The notes beneath the pieces are model-generated. The model had not been told where the DNA came from. It ran no database searches and worked only from the letters and a program-made list of their open reading frames with translations. Position numbers and translations under genes: made by a program. A stretch of DNA of 13,112 bases from UBA7692 sp033578915 (GTDB lineage: Bacteria; Bacteroidota; Bacteroidia; Chitinophagales; LD1), in NCBI GenBank assembly GCA_033578915.1, contig JAVQWQ010000057.1, positions 1-13,112 on the forward strand, in the 5' to 3' direction. Each line of letters begins with the position of its first letter. Position 1 is the stretch's first letter. Below are positions 1 through 6,521 of the stretch, piece by piece.

Positions 1-80
1 GAGCGCACCCCGTAGCAGCCCGGCCCTTGCGGCCGAGACCCTGAGCGAAGCGAAGGCCGAGGCCGCAGGGGACACCCCTT
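1..80. repeat. GC-rich, repeat-like intergenic island with overlapping inverted repeats
   Basis: About 74% G+C by direct count (59 of 80), against an AT-rich background that resumes abruptly at base 81. An imperfect 11-bp stem pairs bases 24-34 with 61-71 (one G-T pair), with a 26-nt loop. A second, mutually exclusive hairpin pairs 67-71 (AGGGG) with 75-79 (CCCCT) around a 3-nt loop. GGCCGAG occurs twice, at 31-37 and 55-61, and the loop holds the tandem GCGAAGCGAAG (45-55). This resembles the GC-rich palindromic intergenic repeats of many bacterial genomes, but copy number cannot be judged from one window. On the plus strand, the frame starting at base 2 is open to tandem TAA stops at 80-85, so the island could instead be the Ala/Glu-rich C-terminus of a gene entering from the left. 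Confidence 0.45.
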
Positions 81-151
81 AATAAATTACAATCAAACAA
101 AAAAATATCACTGTACTGGCTCAGTAAATCAGCAACTAACTTATCTATGGC

Positions 152-775
152 TTAACGCTCTACGATATCTACCGCACCTGCGCCTTCGCGCACTAAAACG
201 GGTTCATTGCCTGTGTAGTCTATGATGGTAGAAGGGATATTTCCTCCGGGGCCGCCATCAATCACAATGTCCACAATGTCCTGATAAACTTGATAAATTT
301 CTTCTGGGTCGGTTATGTATTCTAAAACGGTGTCCTCATTTTTTATGGAAGCAGACAATATGGGCGCGCCAAGCTCGTCCACAATGGCACGTGCGATGGG
401 ATTATCAGGCACGCGTATGCCAATAGTTTTCTTCGGGTAGCCAAAAATCTTTGCTAAATTATTGTTGCCATTTAAGATGAAGGTATAGGGGCCGGGGAGA
501 AGACGCTTCATCATTTTGTAAACGGGAGTCGGCAAAGTGGCGGTGAAATCGCTCAAATGGCTGAGGTCGTAGCAAACTATGGAGAAGTTTGCTTTGTTAG
601 GCTTAACCGATTTGAGGCGGCAAATTTTTTCGTAGGCTTCGCGATGGGTGAGGTCGCACCCCAGGGTGTAAACGGTGTCGGTGGGATAAATAATCACTCC
701 ACCATTGCGCAAACAGTTGCAAACTTGCCAGATGAGCCGTTCATCAATGTTTTCGGGATTAATGCGAATTAACAT
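152..775 (-). CDS. YciO-like Sua5/YrdC/YwlC family protein (threonylcarbamoyl-AMP synthase-like)
   Basis: A 207-residue single-domain protein of the YrdC-like fold. Visible family motifs are PTDTVYTLGCD (residues 31-41), PGPYTFIL (94-101) and KKTIGIRVPDN (115-125), with a C-terminal VDIVIDGG...VLVREGAG stretch. The overall order and the start (an ATG about 25 residues before the GGVIIYPTD strand) match the Escherichia coli YciO type better than TsaC/TsaC2. The TsaC-typical SAN motif is replaced by SAS (141-143), and there is no Sua5 C-terminal domain. TsaC/Sua5 enzymes make L-threonylcarbamoyl-AMP from Thr, bicarbonate and ATP for the t6A37 tRNA modification. YciO paralogues bind similar ligands, but their role is less certain. 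The gene lies downstream of the aldose epimerase gene in the same direction, 70 nt apart, so co-transcription is possible. No clear promoter was seen in the gap. Confidence 0.88.
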   Translation of the reverse strand: MLIRINPENIDERLIWQVCNCLRNGGVIIYPTDTVYTLGCDLTHREAYEKICRLKSVKPNKANFSIVCYDLSHLSDFTATLPTPVYKMMKRLLPGPYTFILNGNNNLAKIFGYPKKTIGIRVPDNPIARAIVDELGAPILSASIKNEDTVLEYITDPEEIYQVYQDIVDIVIDGGPGGNIPSTIIDYTGNEPVLVREGAGAVDIVER

Positions 776-845
776 AGTCGAACAAACAATTCAACAGACA
801 CTGTGTAAAAAAATGCGGTTGCAAAGGAGCAGTAAAATTTTGTTA

Positions 846-1715
846 TTAAGCAAATGTGATGGAAAATTTTGCATTAAAAATTTTGCCCGCGGGCAAGGAT
901 AAAGTGCCTTCTCTATGATAAAAATCCAGGTTTTTATCAACAGTATCGGCGCAACCTATCCATGGCTCAATGCACACAAAGGGTGCGCCGGGTTTTGTCC
1001 AAATACCGAGATAAGGAAAATCCGGAAAATCTACTTGAATGAAACGGGAATGATTTTTGCTTTTAAGCTTCAACGAGCGCGAGCGGTGTGTCTTAAAAAT
1101 CAGCGCATCTTTACTGAATAAATTTTCATGTAGGTCTATCTTACCGTTTTGGCTTATCACCTCTGTTTTACCGTTGAAGTATCCATCTTGATTGATGTAG
1201 TGCCTCTGCAAAATTTCCTGATGCTCAAATTCTATGTGGTAATCGCTGAATGATTCGCCCTTAAAGAATGGCACTGTAAAAGCAGGATGCCCGCCTATGG
1301 AAAAGGGCAGTGGTATGGTATCGCGATTAATAACAGTAAATGAATGATAGAGGGTATTTTCTGATAAAGTGTAGCTAATTTTCAATTCGAAATCAAAAGG
1401 ATAACAGGCAGATGTGTCGGGGCTTCTTTGCAAGATAAAGCTTAATTGGTTATTGGTGTTTTCGTCTAAGTTAAAAATACTCTTGCGCGCAAATCCATGC
1501 TTAAGCATAGGGTAAGATTGTTTATCTATGAAAATTTTATCCTCCAGGCAGCGCCCCACAACGGGGAATAATATAGGGGCATGCCAACTCCACCAGGCAG
1601 GGTCTGCCTGCCATAAGTGTTCGATTTGATTGATTTTGTGCCAAATAGAAGAAAGCTCTGCCCCTTTTTCATTAACAGTAACTTTAAGAAATTGATTTTC
1701 AAGCGTATGTTTCAT
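846..1715 (-). CDS. Aldose 1-epimerase family protein (LacX/galactose-mutarotase-like)
   Basis: A 289-residue protein with the beta-sandwich galactose-mutarotase signature. The N-terminus carries a GAELSSI strand. WWSWHAPILFPVVGR (41-55) and KHGFAR (72-77) follow, then GGHPAF (141-146), and CIEPW with the presumed catalytic Glu250. The two expected substrate-binding histidines are His73 and His143. The family interconverts alpha and beta anomers of aldoses, and this shorter LacX-type branch is usually cytosolic. No signal peptide is visible. The start is the ATG at 1715, which gives a normal family N-terminus. It diverges from the secreted coiled-coil gene across about 50 bp. The sugar specificity cannot be inferred, because the neighbours are unrelated to sugar uptake. 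Confidence 0.88.
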   Translation of the reverse strand: MKHTLENQFLKVTVNEKGAELSSIWHKINQIEHLWQADPAWWSWHAPILFPVVGRCLEDKIFIDKQSYPMLKHGFARKSIFNLDENTNNQLSFILQRSPDTSACYPFDFELKISYTLSENTLYHSFTVINRDTIPLPFSIGGHPAFTVPFFKGESFSDYHIEFEHQEILQRHYINQDGYFNGKTEVISQNGKIDLHENLFSKDALIFKTHRSRSLKLKSKNHSRFIQVDFPDFPYLGIWTKPGAPFVCIEPWIGCADTVDKNLDFYHREGTLSLPAGKIFNAKFSITFA

Positions 1716-1742
1716 TTGCTACTACGGTTTTTTTTTAATAAT

Positions 1743-1750
1743 TAGATTTG
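1743..1750 (+). promoter_or_regulatory. Candidate Bacteroidota -7 box (TAGATTTG)
   Basis: Matches the TAnnTTTG consensus used by the Bacteroidota primary sigma factor and lies 15 nt before the ATG at 1766. A TTTG that could act as the -33 element is at 1715-1718, but the 24-nt gap is longer than the usual 19-21, so the promoter may be weak or coincidental. Transcription would start about 10 nt before the ATG. Confidence 0.4.
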
Positions 1751-1765
1751 TGCAAATTATATAAG

Positions 1766-2386
1766 ATGAAAACTCTGTTTCTGAAATTATTCATTGTTGC
1801 ATGTTTACCTTTTGCACTCATATCGCAAACATTGACGAAAGAGCAAAAAAAACAACTGAAAAGAGAGCTAAAATCTTTCAGGAAAAATCTTGAAGCATAT
1901 CAACAACAAAAAGAAAGCGCGCAGAAAGAGTCAGAAGAAAAATCAGCCGAAATAAAAAAATTAAAAGATGAGATTGCAGTAAAGGAAGGGGAGAAAGCAG
2001 AGTTGCAGCAAAGGTTATCCATCGCTAATAAGCTATTGAATGAGTGCGAAAATCGTCCTCCGGTAACTGTTGACCCTTCTGAGATTCCTATGGGTACCGT
2101 ATATAAAGTGCAAATCGGATTTTACAAGAAATACGACATTACGGCAAACTTTCAAAAACCGAAATTTATAGGTTACGAAGATGTTGAAGGGTATAAAAGG
2201 TACGTTATCAGTTCTTTTGAAACGGAGGAGGAAGCAGAAAGATTGAAGAACGATCTTCGCGCGTTGGGCGTAAAAGATGCATTTGTAGCGAAATACGTTG
2301 ACAGGCAGCGCATTTTTGAATGGGAGAAAAATCCTAAATATAAAGGTAAAAAAGCGCCTGCCTCCTGGAGAGATGTAGTGAAGTAA
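1766..2386 (+). CDS. Secreted coiled-coil protein with C-terminal SPOR-like domain
   Basis: A 206-residue protein. Residues 1-21 (hydrophobic core, ending ALISQ) look like a cleavable signal peptide. Residues 24-95 are Lys/Glu/Gln-rich heptad-like sequence typical of a coiled coil. After a Pro-rich hinge (98-106), residues 110-180 (TVYKVQIGFYKK...RYVISSFETEEEAERLKNDLRALG..DAFV) read like a SPOR-type fold, a domain that in other proteins binds denuded peptidoglycan. A periplasmic, wall-associated role is therefore inferred. An in-frame TTG at 1748 would add six residues before the signal peptide and overlaps the candidate -7 box, so the ATG at 1766 is preferred. The next gene follows after 19 nt in the same direction, suggesting an operon. 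The exact function is unknown. Confidence 0.8.
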   Translation: MKTLFLKLFIVACLPFALISQTLTKEQKKQLKRELKSFRKNLEAYQQQKESAQKESEEKSAEIKKLKDEIAVKEGEKAELQQRLSIANKLLNECENRPPVTVDPSEIPMGTVYKVQIGFYKKYDITANFQKPKFIGYEDVEGYKRYVISSFETEEEAERLKNDLRALGVKDAFVAKYVDRQRIFEWEKNPKYKGKKAPASWRDVVK

Positions 2387-2405
2387 TTTTAATAAGTACC
2401 AAAGA

Positions 2406-3113
2406 ATGAAAATATTAATTGTGGGCGAGCATGATCGCCGGCAGGTCCTGCGAGAAAAATTGCTTCAGCAGAGTACAGATATTCTTGTAGAGGTAAGCGA
2501 TGGCGATGCAGATGAAGATTTCGACCGATATGATTTGCTGTTCGATTTGAATATGGATGACGACAATGAAAACTTTCCTATTTACGCATCGTTAAAAGAG
2601 AAGCCTGTTTTTGTGAGCGCACTTAAACAGTCATTGGCCGAAATGGTATATACAACTAATGTGAAGGTGCGCTGTCGCCTGTTTGGCATAAATGCCTTGC
2701 CATATTTTTTGAAAAATGATGTATGGGAAATCAGTCTTTACCGAAGATTTGAAACGCCTGAACTGGATAAAATCATGCAATGTCTTAACCAGCAATGGCT
2801 TGCGGTGGAAGATCGCGTGGGACTGGTGAAGGCGCGCGTTATATTTATGATTATTAATGAGGCATGCTATGCGCTGCAGGAAGGTACTGCCTCTATAGAG
2901 GATATAGATACTGCCATGAAATTGGGCACCAACTACCCATTTGGCCCTTTTGAATGGTGCGACCTGATTGGTATCACTCACGTATTTGAAACTTTACATG
3001 CTCTGTATCAAGATACCGGCGATGAAAGGTACCGGATTTGCCCTTTGCTCAAGCATAAATACCTTCGCAACGAAACGTTCTACCGCACTTCGAAGATGCC
3101 CGCTAACCCATGA
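2406..3113 (+). CDS. Degenerate 3-hydroxyacyl-CoA dehydrogenase-like protein
   Basis: A 235-residue protein, shorter than the usual 280-300. The C-terminal helical domain is well conserved: INEA (150-153), IEDIDTAMKLG (164-174) and YPFGPFEWCDLIG (177-189) match 3HCDH C-terminal domains. The N-terminal Rossmann part is much reduced. The glycine-rich NAD loop (GxGxxG) is replaced by VGEHDRRQV (6-14). The region where active enzymes have the catalytic His reads FGINALPYF (93-101) with no His, and the Asn of the usual FIVNR stretch is replaced by Ala in LVKARV (140-145). Activity as an NAD-dependent dehydrogenase is therefore doubtful, and a binding or structural role is possible. Its stop overlaps the next start (ATGA at 3110-3113), implying translational coupling to the NAD(P)HX repair gene. 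Confidence 0.78.
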   Translation: MKILIVGEHDRRQVLREKLLQQSTDILVEVSDGDADEDFDRYDLLFDLNMDDDNENFPIYASLKEKPVFVSALKQSLAEMVYTTNVKVRCRLFGINALPYFLKNDVWEISLYRRFETPELDKIMQCLNQQWLAVEDRVGLVKARVIFMIINEACYALQEGTASIEDIDTAMKLGTNYPFGPFEWCDLIGITHVFETLHALYQDTGDERYRICPLLKHKYLRNETFYRTSKMPANP

Positions 3114-4516
3114 AAATACTTTCTGCATCTCAGATTCGCGAAGCGGATGCATACACCATCCGGCATGAGCCGATTGCTTCGATTGCCCTCATGGAACGGG
3201 CAGCACGTGCTTTTGTTCAGGTTTTTTCTGCGCATATTTCCTGGAGAAAGCGCAGAATTTGTGTGGTGTGTGGCATTGGAAACAATGGCGGAGACGGCTT
3301 GGCCATAGCGCGCCTCTTACATGCTCATGCTTCGGTTAAAGTGCTTATCGTAGGTGACCCGCTGAAATCTTCTCCTGATTTTAAAACCAACCTTGAGCGA
3401 CTGGCTCATACTTCAGTAGATGTGTATTATGCCGACCAGCAACCTTTTTTGCCTTTATTACAGGATGCGGACATCATCATAGATGCGATATTTGGCACGG
3501 GACTTTCGCGTAAGGCGGAAGGAATATTTCAGGAGGTCATACACGCTATAAATGCTTTGCGCAAAACGGTAGTGAGTGTTGACATTCCCTCAGGCTTATA
3601 CTGCGATGAGCCGAATAAGCCTGAGGAAGCCATAGTTCAAGCTACACACACTATAACCTTTCAATTGCCCAAGTTTACATTCTTTTTTCCTGAAACGGGC
3701 AAATACTGCGGAAGCATACATATTGCCGATATCGGCCTAAACAAGCATTTTTTAGAGAATGCCCAAAGCCATATTTTTTTTACGGAGGTACGAGACATCG
3801 CCAAAGAGAATCTCTATGAAAGGCCTAAATTTTCTCATAAAGGAAATTTCGGCCATTTGTTGCTGGCCGCCGGCAGCAAGGGTAAGGCGGGAGCAGCCAT
3901 TCTATGTGCCAGAGCGGCAATGCGCTGCGGAGTGGGCTTGCTTACTATACGAACCCCTTCTGTAAATCTTATTTCACTGCAAACTGCTATTCCCGAAGCC
4001 ATGTGTATATGCGATGATGAGCCGGATTTTATTACTTCTATAGACGCAGATTTTGCCTCTGCTTTTGCTATCGGGCCCGGTTTAGGGCTGCACCCTTCTA
4101 CGTTACAGGCGCTTAAAATTTTTCTTTCCCATAACGACAAACCTGTAGTGCTGGATGCCGATGCGCTGAATTTACTCTCATCACAGCCAGATAAGGACAT
4201 GCTGCTGCGCCCCAATACTGTTATTACACCTCATCCCAAGGAATTTGACAGGCTGGCGGGACCAAGTGAAAACAGTTTTCAGAGACTTGATAAAGCGCTT
4301 GAGCTTGCCAAAAGCCATTCTTTAGTAGTAGTGTTAAAAGGAGCTTTTACAGCTGTGGTTAATCCCGAAGGAACCATACATTTTAATTCTACTGGCAATC
4401 CTGGTATGGCTACTGCAGGAAGTGGAGATGTGCTGACAGGCATTATAGGCGCTCTGCTTGCACAGGGATACCCTCCTTTTAACCTTTTCAAGCCGGCGTA
4501 TATTGGCACGGTTTAG
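3110..4516 (+). CDS. nnr: Bifunctional NAD(P)H-hydrate epimerase / ADP-dependent (S)-NAD(P)H-hydrate dehydratase, frameshifted near the 3' end
   Basis: As read, 468 residues. The N-terminal YjeF_N epimerase domain (about 1-215) shows CGIGNNGGDGLAIARLL (54-70), DIIIDAIFGTGLSR (121-134) and VVSVDIPSGL (154-163). The C-terminal kinase-like dehydratase domain shows GHLLLAAGSKGKAGAA, AIGPGLG, VVLDADALNLL, VITPHPKEFDRL and GMATAGSGDVLTGIIGALLAQGY. The enzyme repairs damaged NADHX and NADPHX: the first domain interconverts the R and S hydrates, and the second dehydrates the S form using ADP. After GYPPFNLF the frame runs into PAYIGTV and a stop, while the true family ending continues in the -1 frame (next entry). 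Restoring one base near 4490 gives 506 residues, the usual length. Either a sequencing or assembly error or a real single-base deletion is likely. All main catalytic motifs precede the shift. The start overlaps the upstream gene by 4 nt. Confidence 0.9.
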   Translation: MKILSASQIREADAYTIRHEPIASIALMERAARAFVQVFSAHISWRKRRICVVCGIGNNGGDGLAIARLLHAHASVKVLIVGDPLKSSPDFKTNLERLAHTSVDVYYADQQPFLPLLQDADIIIDAIFGTGLSRKAEGIFQEVIHAINALRKTVVSVDIPSGLYCDEPNKPEEAIVQATHTITFQLPKFTFFFPETGKYCGSIHIADIGLNKHFLENAQSHIFFTEVRDIAKENLYERPKFSHKGNFGHLLLAAGSKGKAGAAILCARAAMRCGVGLLTIRTPSVNLISLQTAIPEAMCICDDEPDFITSIDADFASAFAIGPGLGLHPSTLQALKIFLSHNDKPVVLDADALNLLSSQPDKDMLLRPNTVITPHPKEFDRLAGPSENSFQRLDKALELAKSHSLVVVLKGAFTAVVNPEGTIHFNSTGNPGMATAGSGDVLTGIIGALLAQGYPPFNLFKPAYIGTV

Positions 4517-4629
4517 CAGGAGACCTGGCCTCAGAACAGAAAACACAAACAGCGCTCATTGCTTCAGACCTCATAGAAGCCATCCCACATGCGCTGAAAA
4601 GAATAAGCAATGATGTTGCAGCCTCATGA
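4492..4629 (+). pseudogene. Displaced C-terminal end of the NAD(P)HX repair gene (-1 frame)
   Basis: Read from 4492, this frame gives 45 residues beginning AGVYWHGLAGDLASEQ and containing ALIASDLIEAIPHAL, followed by TGA at 4627-4629. It matches the expected family ending (GVYxHGxAGDxA...xASDLIxxIP) directly after GYPPFNLF of the upstream frame. One extra A in the run at 4490-4491 would give NLFKAGVYWHG and join the two frames with no gap. It has no start of its own and is not a separate gene. No classical slippery heptamer is visible at the junction, so programmed frameshifting is less likely than an indel. Confidence 0.8.
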
Positions 4630-4667
4630 TTTCATATAAATATTATTAAAAAGTATTTGAGCAATCT

Positions 4668-4675
4668 TACATTTG
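4668..4675 (+). promoter_or_regulatory. Candidate -7 box (TACATTTG) for the DUF4294/thiL pair
   Basis: Matches TAnnTTTG in the 83-bp gap after the repair gene. It would give a leader of about 30 nt before the ATG at 4713. No good TTTG -33 element is seen at the expected 19-21 nt distance; the nearest TTTG (4656-4659) is too close. Confidence 0.35.
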
Positions 4676-4712
4676 GCAGCCATTACTATTCAAAAAAAAT
4701 ATTTCGTAAAGC

Positions 4713-5300
4713 ATGAAAAAATTTCCTTTTAGATTGGGGTTTGCCTTTCTGCTTATCTTAGTATCCCTTTCGGCATGGAGTCAAGGTTTTAAAAAAGACA
4801 CTGCTGCCGATACTATTTTGCCGGATAGCATTCAGACCTATTATTTGAAAGAAGTGGATATTTTAAACTTCAAAACAGATGATGAATGGCGCGAATACTA
4901 TCAAACGTTGAGCAGAGTAAAAAAAGTTATTCCATACGTAAAAATAGCCAACCAACTCTATGCAGAATTAAAACGAAAAGAAGAAAGCGCCAGGCGGCGT
5001 GAATACCGGAGATATCGAAAAGACCTCGAAAAAGAGATGCGACAAAAATTTGAAAATGAATTGAAAAACCTTACCATCAATCAAGGTAAGGTGTTGGTTA
5101 AACTTATCAACCGCGAAACCGGCAACAATTGCTACAAGATTATTAAGGATGTAAAAGGTGGCTTTAGCGCAATGATGTGGCAAATGGTAGCAAAGCGATA
5201 CGACTACGATCTGAAAGAAAACTATGATCCGCAAAAGGAGAGTATGATAGAACTGGTAATAAAACAACTTGGCAACGAATACGATGTAGCTGTCGACTAA
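4713..5300 (+). CDS. DUF4294 domain-containing secreted protein
   Basis: A 195-residue protein. Residues 1-23 form a signal peptide (positive MKKFPFR, hydrophobic core, AWSQG at the cleavage region). The rest matches my recollection of DUF4294, a family described mainly from Bacteroidota: DEWREYYQTLSRVKKVIPYVKIANQLY (57-83), then a long Lys/Arg/Glu-rich helix (84-118), then NQGKVLVKLINRETGNNCYKIIK, GGFSAMMWQMVAK and YDYDLKENYDP. Charged helices and the lack of membrane segments suggest a periplasmic protein. No enzymatic motif is evident and the function is unknown. ThiL follows 12 nt downstream, so the two are probably co-transcribed, although no functional link is known. The start ATG gives a good signal peptide. 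Confidence 0.85.
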   Translation: MKKFPFRLGFAFLLILVSLSAWSQGFKKDTAADTILPDSIQTYYLKEVDILNFKTDDEWREYYQTLSRVKKVIPYVKIANQLYAELKRKEESARRREYRRYRKDLEKEMRQKFENELKNLTINQGKVLVKLINRETGNNCYKIIKDVKGGFSAMMWQMVAKRYDYDLKENYDPQKESMIELVIKQLGNEYDVAVD

Positions 5301-5312
5301 AAATTTTTAACC

Positions 5313-6338
5313 ATGAGCACAACAAAAACCCCAATAAGCGAACTGGGTGAATTTGGGCTAATAGAACATCTTACCCGGAAATTTCAGTGTATCAATAATT
5401 CAACTCTGAAAGGAGTAGGTGATGATGGAGCTGTAATAGACTATAATGGTGATAAGATTGTAGTGAGCAGCGACCTACTGGCCGAGGGCATACATTTTGA
5501 CCTAATGTACACCCCTTTGAAACATTTAGGGTACAAAAGCATAGTTGTCAACCTTTCTGACATATATGCCATGAATGCCCGCCCTGAACAGGTTTTGGTA
5601 AATGTAGCGCTTTCCAGTAAATTTACTGTAGAGGCGGTATCTGAAATTTATTCCGGGATAGAGCTGGCATGTAAAAGATATGGGGTTGACCTGGTTGGAG
5701 GCGATACCACTTCAAGCCGAAGTGGTTTAATCATTTCAGTTACTGCTATTGGAAGGGCTACTAAAGAAAAAATTGTATATCGCAGCGGAGCTAAGCCCGG
5801 CGACTTGATTTGTGTAAGCGGCGACCTGGGTGCTGCTTTCCTTGGTTTGCAAATTCTGGAGCGCGAAAAACAAATATGGCTGGAGCACCCCGAGGTGCAG
5901 CCAGAACTTAACAAAGCTTATCTGCTGGAGCGCCAACTCAAGCCTGAGGCGAGGAAAGACATCATTGAGCTGCTGGATGAACTGTTTTTACTTCCAACGG
6001 CAATGCTTGATGTGAGCGATGGGCTGGCTAGCGACATCCTTCATCTTTGTAAGCAAAGTAATGTAGGTTGCCTCATAGAAGAAGCACTTGTACCTATCGC
6101 TGATGAAACCTATCACACAGCCCTGGAAATGAATTTTGACCCGATTGTTTGTGCCCTAAATGGTGGCGAGGATTACGAACTTCTTTTCACAATTTCTCCC
6201 GAAGATGAAACAAAGATAACCAACGAAATAGCATTTAGCGTTATTGGTACTATAACTGAACCTGAAAAAGGGAAACATTTAAAAACAAAAGCGGGAAACC
6301 TGTACCAGATTACAGCTCAGGGCTGGAAGCATTTCTGA
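5313..6338 (+). CDS. thiL: Thiamine-phosphate kinase
   Basis: A 341-residue protein of normal length for the AIR-synthase/PurM-like ThiL family. Visible motifs are GVGDDGAVID (34-43), SSDLLAEGIHFDL (52-64), the metal- and ATP-binding NLSDIYAMNARP (80-91), GGDTTSS (129-135), DVSDGLASDILHLC around residue 233, and GGEDYELLFT near residue 281. The enzyme phosphorylates thiamine monophosphate with ATP to thiamine diphosphate, the last step of cofactor synthesis in the cytosol. No TPP riboswitch (THI box) was recognised upstream, and no other thiamine genes are in the window. The gene ends 9 nt before the 3' end of the convergent tRNA-Lys, leaving no room for a separate terminator between them. 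Confidence 0.95.
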   Translation: MSTTKTPISELGEFGLIEHLTRKFQCINNSTLKGVGDDGAVIDYNGDKIVVSSDLLAEGIHFDLMYTPLKHLGYKSIVVNLSDIYAMNARPEQVLVNVALSSKFTVEAVSEIYSGIELACKRYGVDLVGGDTTSSRSGLIISVTAIGRATKEKIVYRSGAKPGDLICVSGDLGAAFLGLQILEREKQIWLEHPEVQPELNKAYLLERQLKPEARKDIIELLDELFLLPTAMLDVSDGLASDILHLCKQSNVGCLIEEALVPIADETYHTALEMNFDPIVCALNGGEDYELLFTISPEDETKITNEIAFSVIGTITEPEKGKHLKTKAGNLYQITAQGWKHF

Positions 6339-6347
6339 TCTGTATTG

Positions 6348-6420
6348 TGATTCTGTCGGGATTCGAACCCGAGACCCATACATTAAAAGTGTATTGCTCT
6401 ACCAGCTGAGCTACAGAATC
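6348..6420 (-). tRNA. tRNA-Lys(TTT)
   Basis: The minus strand folds into a complete cloverleaf of 73 nt. The acceptor stem GATTCTG pairs with CAGAATC, the discriminator is A, the D arm contains GCTCAGCTGGTAGAGC, and the anticodon stem ATACA/TGTAT encloses loop CTTTTAA (anticodon TTT, lysine). The variable loop is GGGTC, and the T stem TCGGG/CCCGA encloses TTCGAAT. No CCA follows the discriminator, so CCA must be added after transcription. A consensus promoter lies just upstream, so the gene appears to be transcribed on its own. Confidence 0.97.
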
Positions 6421-6422
6421 AT

Positions 6423-6439
6423 CGCTTTCACTGAAAGCG
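6423..6439 (-). other. Perfect 17-nt palindrome in the tRNA-Lys 5' leader
   Basis: CGCTTTCA and TGAAAGCG form an 8-bp inverted repeat around a single central base, ending 2 nt before the mature tRNA 5' end. It occupies almost the whole predicted leader between the -7 box (6444-6451) and the tRNA, so the transcription start should fall at or near its outer edge. Possible roles are an operator or symmetric protein site at the start point, or a structure affecting RNase P processing. A one-base loop cannot close as drawn, so an RNA hairpin would need to open one or two pairs. Confidence 0.5.
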
Positions 6440-6443
6440 GCCG

Positions 6444-6474
6444 CAAATATATCTTTTAAAACTCTTTCTTCAAA
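6444..6474 (-). promoter_or_regulatory. Bacteroidota-type promoter of tRNA-Lys
   Basis: On the minus strand, TTTG (complement of 6471-6474) is followed after exactly 19 nt by TATATTTG (complement of 6444-6451). This fits the -33 TTTG and -7 TAnnTTTG consensus of the Bacteroidota primary sigma factor. It is the best promoter in the window and lies 24 nt before the tRNA 5' end. Confidence 0.75.
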
Positions 6475-6521
6475 CAGTTTAGGAGAAAAAGTGTTCAGAT
6501 TTGTGATACAACCCGGTGTGA

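Noticed and set aside
100..135. Intrinsic terminator for the YciO-like gene (minus strand TACTG/CAGTA stem followed by a T-run)
   Set aside because: The stem is only 5 bp and the T-run starts 7 nt after it, so it does not meet the usual terminator form.
4481..4495. Programmed -1 frameshift site in the NAD(P)HX repair gene
   Set aside because: The junction CTT TTC AAG does not fit an X XXY YYZ slippery heptamer and no stable downstream structure was evident. A single-base deletion explains it more simply.
4279..4546. Minus-strand open frames inside the NAD(P)HX repair gene
   Set aside because: They are antisense shadows of a conserved coding region with no recognisable domain.
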